Of a stretch of DNA of 8,082 nt, positions 1 through 5,288 are shown in pieces. The notes under the pieces are model-generated. The model was not told the origin of the DNA and made no database searches. It saw only the letters and a program-made list of their open reading frames with translations. This stretch comes from Actinomycetota bacterium (GTDB lineage: Bacteria > Actinomycetota > Actinomycetes > Nanopelagicales > Nanopelagicaceae): positions 1 through 8,082 of the forward strand of contig WLEM01000017.1 in NCBI GenBank assembly GCA_009704285.1. The letters are read 5' to 3'. Positions within the stretch are counted from its first letter, which is position 1. Every line of letters starts with the position of its first letter. A program made the position numbers and the translations under genes.

Positions 1-407
1 AAACATTTAATGCAGGAGTAAAAGTTGAGGTAGCTTCAGTTGAAAAAAGAAATATGCAGTACCTCTATCGAGACGGTGAAGATTTTATGTTTATGGACTC
101 CACTAATTACGATCAAATATCGGTAAGTAAGCAAACGGTAGGAGAGGCCGTTGATTACTTATTAGAGAATGCGGGTGTAGTTGTGGCTATGCATGAGGGT
201 AATCCACTCTTTATTGAAATGCCCGCCTCGGTTGAGTTGGTGATTACTTACACTGAACCTGGCTTGCAAGGGGATCGTTCATCTGGGGGAACAAAACCAG
301 CAACGGTTGAGACTGGAATTACCATCCAAGTTCCTCTATTTATTAAACAGGATGAGAAAGTTTTAGTTGACACTCGAACTGGTGCTTACCTAGGTCGAGC
401 TAACTAA
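1..407 (+). CDS. efp: Translation elongation factor P, 3' part (5' end outside window)
   Basis: EF-P binds the ribosome between the P and E sites and relieves stalling at polyproline stretches. The reading frame is open from the left edge (first complete codon at base 3, reading TFNAGVKVEV) to TAA at 405-407, giving 134 complete codons. The family is normally about 185-190 residues, so roughly the first 50 are missing, including the KOW domain and the loop residue that is post-translationally modified in some bacteria. The visible part covers the two C-terminal OB-fold domains: YLYRDGEDFMFMD just after residue 18 of the fragment, TEPGLQGDRSSGGTKPATVETG in the last third as an EF-P signature, and a YLGRAN end. 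The ATG at 54 is an internal methionine, because clear EF-P sequence continues upstream of it. nusB follows after only 2 bases, so the two are probably cotranscribed. Identification is firm; the modification type cannot be judged from this fragment. Confidence 0.96.
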   Translation, partial: TFNAGVKVEVASVEKRNMQYLYRDGEDFMFMDSTNYDQISVSKQTVGEAVDYLLENAGVVVAMHEGNPLFIEMPASVELVITYTEPGLQGDRSSGGTKPATVETGITIQVPLFIKQDEKVLVDTRTGAYLGRAN

Positions 408-409
408 AT

Positions 410-817
410 ATGTCAGCCCGCAATAAAGCTCGGAAGCGGGCGTTGGATTTTCTATACGAAGCAGATATTAAAAAGGCAAGTGCAACTGAGCTTTTCTCTA
501 GCCGAGGGGCAAAAGAGTTGTCTCAAGAACCATATGTTTTAGTGTTGCTTAATGGAGTGGCAGAACACCTGAGTAAAATTGATGAATTGATCATCACCTA
601 TGCGCAAGGTTGGGATATGGATCGGATGCCCCCGATCGATAGAAATATTCTTCGGATTGCAATATTTGAAATCTTATGGGCCCAAGATATAGATCTGCAG
701 GTCGCCTGCGATGAGGCGGTGGAGTTGGCCAAATCTTTATCTACCGATGAATCCTCAAGTTATATAAATGGGGTCCTAGGGAGGATTATCAAACTCAAGG
801 ATTCGATCGCAATTTAG
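410..817 (+). CDS. nusB: Transcription antitermination factor NusB
   Basis: NusB is a small all-helical protein that, with NusE (ribosomal protein S10), binds boxA RNA and helps antiterminate rRNA transcription. The 135-residue product matches the usual length. Seen in the sequence: an N-terminal basic, arginine-rich stretch (ARNKARKRALDFLYEAD, residues 3-19) typical of the RNA-binding helix; MPPIDRNILRIAIFEIL at 73-89; and DEAVELAKSLSTDESSSYINGVLG at 101-124, the family's most conserved C-terminal block. The ATG lies 2 bases after the efp stop. There is no strong Shine-Dalgarno at the usual distance, which fits translation coupled to efp. The TAG stop (815-817) overlaps the TAA stop of the opposing bldD gene (814-816), so nothing separates the two convergent genes. 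Identification rests on motifs and the efp-nusB pairing. Confidence 0.95.
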   Translation: MSARNKARKRALDFLYEADIKKASATELFSSRGAKELSQEPYVLVLLNGVAEHLSKIDELIITYAQGWDMDRMPPIDRNILRIAIFEILWAQDIDLQVACDEAVELAKSLSTDESSSYINGVLGRIIKLKDSIAI

Positions 818-1263
818 GCTGCCAAGAACTCAGCCTCTCTTAGGTAATCAAGGGTTGCTACATCATTAAGGTTAAGAAGTAGCGAAAGAAATGCCAGATC
901 GTTATCTCGTATAGTGAGTATGTAGCCATTCCAATCTTTTCTTCGATTACTCAAAACTCTAGTGAAATTACGTAGTCTTTCAGCTTGTGGCAAGAGTGAA
1001 GCATTTATTTTTACTAGGTCTAGGGTGATACTTCTACTAGTAATTCTTGCCGTAGATTCGGGGAATAACTCACTAATTGGGACCTGGTAGAAATCCATTA
1101 GCGCAATTGCTTTTTTGAGGGATATGGCTCGGTCAGATCTTTCGTATGAACCGACTACAACCGCCTTCCATTTTCCATTTGAGTGGCGTTCTACATCTTG
1201 CAGGCTCCACCCTTTTGATTTTCTGATTGTTCGTAACTGTTCTGCTGGGTTATTTTTGTTCAT
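814..1263 (-). CDS. bldD: BldD-family transcriptional regulator with c-di-GMP-binding signature
   Basis: The product has 149 residues. Residues 10-68 form a Cro/C1-type helix-turn-helix domain (RTIRKSKGWSLQDVE, then WKAVVVGSYERSDRAISL at 32-49), and the KAVVVGSYER stretch is near-identical to Streptomyces BldD as I recall it. The C-terminal domain carries R108-K-D110, eight residues, then R119-D-N-D122. This matches the RxD-x8-RxxD signature through which Streptomyces BldD binds tetrameric cyclic di-GMP and dimerises on DNA. In Streptomyces BldD represses sporulation genes; here the targets are unknown. The protein is slightly shorter than the roughly 165 residues in Streptomyces, and the loss is in the linker and C-terminal tail. 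It is transcribed divergently from pyrR and converges on nusB with overlapping stops. No clear Shine-Dalgarno precedes the ATG, so the transcript may be leaderless. Family assignment is strong; orthology is supported by the efp-nusB-bldD-pyr neighbourhood. Confidence 0.9.
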   Translation of the reverse strand: MNKNNPAEQLRTIRKSKGWSLQDVERHSNGKWKAVVVGSYERSDRAISLKKAIALMDFYQVPISELFPESTARITSRSITLDLVKINASLLPQAERLRNFTRVLSNRRKDWNGYILTIRDNDLAFLSLLLNLNDVATLDYLREAEFLAA

Positions 1264-1269
1264 GGCTGC

Positions 1270-1275
1270 AGGCTA
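1270..1275 (-). promoter_or_regulatory. Possible -10 element for leaderless bldD transcript
   Basis: Read on the minus strand, the hexamer TAGCCT fits the actinobacterial -10 pattern TANNNT and ends 6 bases before the bldD ATG. That would place the transcription start at or next to the start codon. Leaderless mRNAs are common in actinobacteria, and no ribosome binding site is visible upstream of bldD, which makes this reading plausible. I see no good -35 at the expected distance. A six-base degenerate match is weak evidence on its own. Confidence 0.25.
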
Positions 1276-1297
1276 GCCACACCATGATTTTGATGAT

Positions 1298-1327
1298 TTA
1301 CGATATCCACAGCCGTTCTGCTAATAT
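1298..1327 (+). promoter_or_regulatory. Candidate promoter of the pyr operon
   Basis: TAATAT at 1322-1327 resembles a -10 box (4 of 6 to TATAAT, fits TANNNT). TTACGA at 1298-1303 is a weak -35 (3 of 6 to TTGACA) with an 18-base spacer. Transcription would begin near 1334, immediately before the PyrR-binding hairpin, so the leader would consist of little else. A competing -10 is TACGAT at 1299-1304, which would give a start near 1311. A promoter must lie somewhere in 1264-1334, because bldD points the other way and pyrR has no other upstream gene. Which hexamers are used is a guess. Confidence 0.35.
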
Positions 1328-1334
1328 TCGGCGA

Positions 1335-1371
1335 TTCCTTTAACGATCCGTCCAGAGAGGCGGCGAAGGAG
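1335..1371 (+). promoter_or_regulatory. PyrR-binding RNA hairpin sequestering the pyrR ribosome binding site
   Basis: The leader contains TCCAGAGAGG (1351-1360), the conserved core of PyrR-binding RNA. Predicted fold: a lower stem TTCCTT (1335-1340) with AAGGAG (1366-1371), the outermost pair being T-G; an asymmetric internal bulge that includes AA at 1342-1343; an upper stem CCGTC (1348-1352) with GGCGG (1359-1363) containing one T-G wobble; and a hexaloop CAGAGA (1353-1358), fitting the CNGNGA loop known for PyrR sites. The 3' arm of the lower stem is itself the Shine-Dalgarno (AAGGAG, 6 bases before the pyrR ATG). PyrR bound with UMP or UTP would therefore block ribosome entry, as described for translational repression in Mycobacterium smegmatis. 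There is no terminator with a T-run, so Bacillus-style attenuation is unlikely. Confidence 0.88.
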
Positions 1372-1377
1372 AAGTAA

Positions 1378-1899
1378 ATGGGCATTTTGCTATCGGGCTC
1401 CGACATTGATCGGGCTATTAAGCGCATTTCACATGAAATCATTGAACACAATCAGGGTGTCTCTAATTTAGTTTTAATGGGTATTCCTACCCGCGGTGCT
1501 TACCTGGCTGAGCGGATCTGCAAATTCATAACTGAAATTGAGAGTGCTGTTAGCTGTGGCGTACTGGATATAACTCTTCATCGGGACGATCTAAGACTTC
1601 GCCCACCTAAGCCAATCCTGCCAACAAAGATGCCGCCAGGTGGCATTGAAGGCAAAGATCTAGTCCTAGTTGATGATGTTCTATTCTCAGGGCGAACGAT
1701 TAGAGCTGCCTTGGATGCAATTGGAGAGTTAGGTAGACCAAAATCTGTCCAACTGGCCGTTTTAGTTGATCGAGGCCATCGTGAACTGCCAATTAGAGCT
1801 GATTTTGTCGGAAAAAATATTCCAACATCCATTAGCGAGAGCGTGAAGGTGCATTTGCGCGAATATGACAGTGAAGATTTAGTGGAGTTGATCAAATGA
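1378..1899 (+). CDS. pyrR: Bifunctional pyr operon regulator / uracil phosphoribosyltransferase PyrR
   Basis: PyrR is an RNA-binding regulator of pyrimidine genes that is built on a type I phosphoribosyltransferase fold and often keeps some uracil phosphoribosyltransferase activity. The 173-residue product has the expected length. The PRPP-binding loop is clear: [18 protein letters not shown] at residues 95-112, with the acidic pair D99-D100. Other family blocks are [10 protein letters not shown] (35-44), [10 protein letters not shown] (63-72) and [25 protein letters not shown] (126-150). The start is fixed: AAGGAG lies 6 bases before the ATG, and the codon just before it is an in-frame TAA, so no upstream extension is possible. 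It is first in the pyr operon, under its own RNA target, which implies autoregulation. Its TGA overlaps the pyrB ATG in an ATGA junction. Confidence 0.96.
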   Translation: MGILLSGSDIDRAIKRISHEIIEHNQGVSNLVLMGIPTRGAYLAERICKFITEIESAVSCGVLDITLHRDDLRLRPPKPILPTKMPPGGIEGKDLVLVDDVLFSGRTIRAALDAIGELGRPKSVQLAVLVDRGHRELPIRADFVGKNIPTSISESVKVHLREYDSEDLVELIK

Positions 1900-2846
1900 T
1901 CACAGGACACCTCTTGTCAGCCTCAGATTTAACTAAAGAAAGTGCATTGGGTTTACTAGCAACCGCCAAGGAGTTGGCACAGATTACTGATGGACCGAAT
2001 AAGAAACTTCCCACATTAAGGGGAAAAACAATTGTTAATCTATTTTTTGAGGACTCAACTAGAACACGAATTAGTTTTGAAAGTGCAGCCAAGAGATTGT
2101 CTGCAGATGTCATCAATTTTTCAGCCAAAGGCTCATCGGTTAGTAAGGGTGAGAGCTTGAAAGATACCGCTCAAACTCTGCAAGCCATGGGTGCTGATGC
2201 GGTTGTTATCCGTCATTCAAGTTCAGGAGCAGCAAAGCGACTTGCTGATACTCAATGGATTCAAGCTGCGGTGATTAATGCAGGAGATGGAACTCATGAA
2301 CACCCCACCCAAGCTTTGCTGGACGCCTTCACAATAAAGCAACATTTAAAACCGTCAGAGAAAGATCTCTCAGGAGTTAAAGTTCTAATCGTGGGAGATA
2401 TTCTCCATTCACGAGTTGCACGTAGTAATGTAATTTTATTAACTAAGTTGGGTGCGAAGGTAACTTTGGTTGCTCCGCCTACATTACTTCCAGTAGGGGT
2501 TAATAATTGGCCGGTGAAAATTTCATATAATTTTGACGAAGAGATTGAAAATTGTGATGTAGTAATGATGCTTAGAATTCAACTTGAGCGAATGAACGAT
2601 TCTTTCTTTCCATCAGCTCAGGAGTATTCAAAGAGATACGGCTTAAACACTTCAAGGCTGCAGAAATTATCCAAGAGTGCAATTGTGATGCACCCAGGTC
2701 CGATGAATAGAGGGCTTGAGATATCAGCAGAAAGTGCTGATGATCTCAAATCTGTAATCATTGATCAGGTAAAAAATGGAGTAGCTGTGAGAATGGCAGT
2801 TTTGTATGAGCTACTAGGTGGCGCACCGATTGGAGAGCAAGGATGA
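1896..2846 (+). CDS. pyrB: Aspartate carbamoyltransferase catalytic subunit
   Basis: This enzyme joins carbamoyl phosphate and L-aspartate to give N-carbamoyl-L-aspartate, the committed step of pyrimidine synthesis. At 316 residues it is a normal-length catalytic chain. Residues seen: FFEDSTRTR (50-58), the carbamoyl-phosphate loop; SSVSKGES (80-87), with the active-site lysine K84 reaching across the trimer; VIRH (104-107); HPTQALLD (136-143); [11 protein letters not shown] (167-177); LRIQ (226-229), the aspartate-binding R-x-Q; and HPGPMNRG (266-273). Nothing essential is missing. GGAG at 1884-1887 lies 8 bases before the ATG, which overlaps the pyrR stop by 4 bases. No pyrI regulatory subunit gene is adjacent, so the enzyme is probably an unregulated trimer controlled through PyrR. 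Confidence 0.97.
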   Translation: MITGHLLSASDLTKESALGLLATAKELAQITDGPNKKLPTLRGKTIVNLFFEDSTRTRISFESAAKRLSADVINFSAKGSSVSKGESLKDTAQTLQAMGADAVVIRHSSSGAAKRLADTQWIQAAVINAGDGTHEHPTQALLDAFTIKQHLKPSEKDLSGVKVLIVGDILHSRVARSNVILLTKLGAKVTLVAPPTLLPVGVNNWPVKISYNFDEEIENCDVVMMLRIQLERMNDSFFPSAQEYSKRYGLNTSRLQKLSKSAIVMHPGPMNRGLEISAESADDLKSVIIDQVKNGVAVRMAVLYELLGGAPIGEQG

Positions 2847-4150
2847 TAAAGATTGTTGGCGCCAAATTAACTGATGGCAAGGTTATAGATCTTGAAATTG
2901 ATAACCAAGTAATAGTTAAAATTGAAAATTCCACTAATAATCTGAGTAAGGGCGCAGTTGACGGTAGCTCCAAATTGTTAATACCAGGTTTGGTTGATAT
3001 GCATACCCACTTAAGAGAACCTGGCCGTGAAGATTCTGAAACAGTTTTAACTGGATCCAGAGCAGCAGTAGCTGGAGGATTCACCGCAGTTTCAACGATG
3101 GCAAACACAAATCCTGTGGCTGATAATGCTGGAGTAGTGGAGCAAATCTTCCGGCTAGGAAAAGAAGCAGGTTTAGTTGATGTTAATCCAATTGGAGCGG
3201 TCACTAATGGTTTAAATGGTGAAAAATTATCGGAGATGGGCGCGATGGCTGATTCCATCGCCAAAGTTAGAATTTTCAGTGATGACGGAAAGTGTGTATC
3301 TGATCCGTTAATAATGCGAAGAGCACTTGAGTATGTAAAAACCTTCAATGGCATCATTGCTCAACATGCACAGGAACCTAGATTGACTGTTAATGCCCAG
3401 ATGAATGAAGGAAGTGTCTCGGCTCGAATTGGATTACCAGGTTGGCCAGCAATCGCAGAGGAAGCTATTATCGCAAGAGACATTTTGCTTGCAGAGCATG
3501 TTCAATCACGGCTGCATATTTGTCATCTTACAACTGCAGGTGGCGTGGAACTGATACGTTGGGCAAAACAACGTGGGATTCAGGTCACAGCCGAGGTCAC
3601 ACCGCATCATCTACTGCTTACAGATGATTTGTTAGAGAATTATGATCCGATATACAAGGTTAATCCACCACTTCGAACACAGAAAGATGTGATGGCATTA
3701 CGAGAGGGATTAGCAGAGGGAATTATTGATATTGTGGCAACAGATCATGCACCACATCCATCTGAAGATAAAGATTGTGAGTTTCATGCCGGAGCTTTTG
3801 GAATGGTTGGCTTGGAGACAGCCTTATCTGTTGTGTTTAAAACAATGGTCGAGACCGGTCTTATGAGTTGGTCTGATTTAGTAGATCGCATGTCAATTGC
3901 CCCAGCCAAAATTGCCGGATATACAACACAAGGTCGCGAGATCGCAGTTGGCATGCCTGCAAATTTCATTTTGATAAACCCAGATCAAAGATGGACAGTA
4001 GATAAGAACAAATTAAAATCCAAGAGTAAAAACACCCCATTTAATGGTCTCGAACTACCAGCAGTAGTGACAGATGTTTTTCACAACGGAGAACATGTCA
4101 TGAAGAGTGGCGAGATCTTGAATATAAAGGCAGCTAGTAATGAGCGGTAA
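2843..4150 (+). CDS. pyrC: Dihydroorotase (class I, PyrC)
   Basis: Dihydroorotase reversibly cyclises N-carbamoyl-L-aspartate to L-dihydroorotate. The 435-residue product is the long, class I amidohydrolase type, not the short E. coli type of about 350 residues. Zinc and substrate residues are all present: [10 protein letters not shown] (52-61; metal ligands H54 and H56), ANTNP (87-91), FSDDGK (145-150; the bridging aspartate region), QHAQE (174-178), [10 protein letters not shown] (225-234; H228), TPHH (253-256), KVNPPLR (272-278) and ATDHAPH (299-305; catalytic D301). GGAG at 2832-2835 lies 7 bases before the ATG, which overlaps the pyrB stop by 4 bases (ATGA). The last 11 bases overlap carA. 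In class I systems the dihydroorotase can assemble with PyrB; that is family knowledge and cannot be tested here. Confidence 0.97.
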   Translation: MIKIVGAKLTDGKVIDLEIDNQVIVKIENSTNNLSKGAVDGSSKLLIPGLVDMHTHLREPGREDSETVLTGSRAAVAGGFTAVSTMANTNPVADNAGVVEQIFRLGKEAGLVDVNPIGAVTNGLNGEKLSEMGAMADSIAKVRIFSDDGKCVSDPLIMRRALEYVKTFNGIIAQHAQEPRLTVNAQMNEGSVSARIGLPGWPAIAEEAIIARDILLAEHVQSRLHICHLTTAGGVELIRWAKQRGIQVTAEVTPHHLLLTDDLLENYDPIYKVNPPLRTQKDVMALREGLAEGIIDIVATDHAPHPSEDKDCEFHAGAFGMVGLETALSVVFKTMVETGLMSWSDLVDRMSIAPAKIAGYTTQGREIAVGMPANFILINPDQRWTVDKNKLKSKSKNTPFNGLELPAVVTDVFHNGEHVMKSGEILNIKAASNER

Positions 4151-5288
4151 AAAACCTGCCTATTTAGTACTTGATGATGGGCGAATATTTGAAGGCTTTG
4201 CGTGGGCAAAAACAGGAGAGGCATTTGGAGAGGCGGTTTTTTCAACCGGCATGACGGGTTATCAAGAAACCTTAACCGATCCCTCTTATCATAAACAAAT
4301 AGTGGTGATGACAGCGCCACATATCGGTAATACCGGAGTGAACTCTATTGATAAGGAATCATCAAAGATCTGGGTTGCAGGTTTTGTGGTTCGAAACCCT
4401 TCCACCATTACCAGCAATTGGCGTAGTGAAAAAAGTTTAGAAGAGGATTTGATTGAGTCAGAGGTGGTTGGCATCCAAGGCGTTGATACGCGGGCGATTA
4501 CTAGGCACCTAAGAGATCGTGGTGCGATGCGGGTTGGAATTTTTAGTGACACTGGATTAACCAGAGAAGAGATGGTTATTAAGGTTCGAAAAATCACTCC
4601 TATGAGTGGAGCTTTTCTCGCATCAGATGTAACCACGAAAAAATCATATGTAGTCAACCCACCAGATGGCACACCCACTAGGTTGAAGGTGGCAGCGATT
4701 GATCTGGGGATTAAAGGTGCAACACCAAAAGCTATGGCAGCACTTGGCATTGAAGTACATGTAATGCCCCTTGGCACTACATTTGAAGAGATAAAAGCAA
4801 TTCAACCTGATGGAGATTTTCTCTCAAATGGTCCTGGTGATCCAGCGGCAATGACTGATGTGGTTGAGTTAGTTAGAAACGTTTTAGCAGAAGAGATACC
4901 ATTCTTTGGTATTTGCTTTGGCCATCAAATTTTAGGACGAGCATTGGGGTTTGAAACATATAAATTGCCATTTGGGCATCGAGGAATCAATCAGCCGGTC
5001 GTGGATTTAACTACTGGCAAGGTAGAGATAACTGCGCACAATCATGGTTTTGCGGTCGCAGCACCTAAAGATCATGAGTTTAAAACTGTATATGGTGAAG
5101 GTCGAGTAACTCATATCTCGTTGAATGACGCAGTAGTTGAAGGATTAGAGCTCATTTCTGTACCGGCTTTTTCGGTTCAATATCACCCAGAATCTGCTGC
5201 TGGCCCACATGATGCTTCTTATCTTTTTGCAAGATTTGCCGATCTGATGGAAAATCCAAAGATAGGTTTAAAGGACATAAATGCCTAA
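4140..5288 (+). CDS. carA: Carbamoyl-phosphate synthase small (glutaminase) subunit
   Basis: CarA hydrolyses glutamine and channels ammonia to CarB for carbamoyl phosphate synthesis. The 382 residues match the family length. The N-terminal domain (about 5-135) shows [29 protein letters not shown] (34-50) and [17 protein letters not shown] (114-130). The C-terminal class I glutamine amidotransferase domain (about 183-370) shows [10 protein letters not shown] (226-235), [11 protein letters not shown] (256-266) with nucleophile C259, HNHGFAV (300-306), and YHPES (348-352) giving H349 and E351 of the catalytic triad. The domain is therefore predicted active. The start overlaps the end of pyrC by 11 bases, with AAAGG (4126-4130) 9 bases upstream as Shine-Dalgarno; the following carB overlaps by 8 bases. 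It supplies both pyrimidine and, in most bacteria, arginine synthesis. Confidence 0.97.
   Translation: MSGKKPAYLVLDDGRIFEGFAWAKTGEAFGEAVFSTGMTGYQETLTDPSYHKQIVVMTAPHIGNTGVNSIDKESSKIWVAGFVVRNPSTITSNWRSEKSLEEDLIESEVVGIQGVDTRAITRHLRDRGAMRVGIFSDTGLTREEMVIKVRKITPMSGAFLASDVTTKKSYVVNPPDGTPTRLKVAAIDLGIKGATPKAMAALGIEVHVMPLGTTFEEIKAIQPDGDFLSNGPGDPAAMTDVVELVRNVLAEEIPFFGICFGHQILGRALGFETYKLPFGHRGINQPVVDLTTGKVEITAHNHGFAVAAPKDHEFKTVYGEGRVTHISLNDAVVEGLELISVPAFSVQYHPESAAGPHDASYLFARFADLMENPKIGLKDINA

Noticed and set aside
54..56. ATG at 54 as the true start of a short EF-P-like protein
   Set aside because: The same frame is open to the left edge and reads typical EF-P sequence (TFNAGVKVEV and onward), so this is an internal methionine of a gene cut by the window.
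816..836. Hairpin AGGCTG (816-821) / CAGCCT (831-836) at the nusB-bldD junction as a terminator
   Set aside because: The stem is only 6 bp with a 9-base loop, and no T-run follows on either strand. It also lies mostly inside the bldD coding sequence, so it is not convincing as an intrinsic terminator.
1312..1332. GCCG (1312-1315) / CGGC (1329-1332) as a second leader hairpin, or GCCG pairing with CGGC at 1361-1364 as an antiswitch
   Set aside because: Only four base pairs with a 13-base loop, and the segment is probably upstream of the transcription start. Such pairing is expected by chance.
1264..1377. BldD operator of the Streptomyces type (TNACNC-W-GNGTNA) in the bldD-pyrR intergenic region
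   Set aside because: Only a weak half-site (ACAC at 1279-1282) is found; the second half does not match.
1260..1451. 63-codon minus-strand open frame overlapping the pyr leader and the pyrR start
   Set aside because: It lies antisense to the PyrR RNA element and the 5' end of pyrR, shows no protein family features, and its start lies inside pyrR. It is a chance frame.
2758..3357. 199-codon minus-strand open frame opposite the pyrB end and pyrC
   Set aside because: It is fully antisense to conserved pyrB/pyrC coding sequence, and its translation is a low-complexity Ser/Thr/Leu-rich product typical of a shadow frame.
4289..4777. 162-codon minus-strand open frame opposite carA
   Set aside because: It is antisense to the conserved CarA N-terminal half, with no recognisable domain and no plausible promoter or ribosome binding site context.
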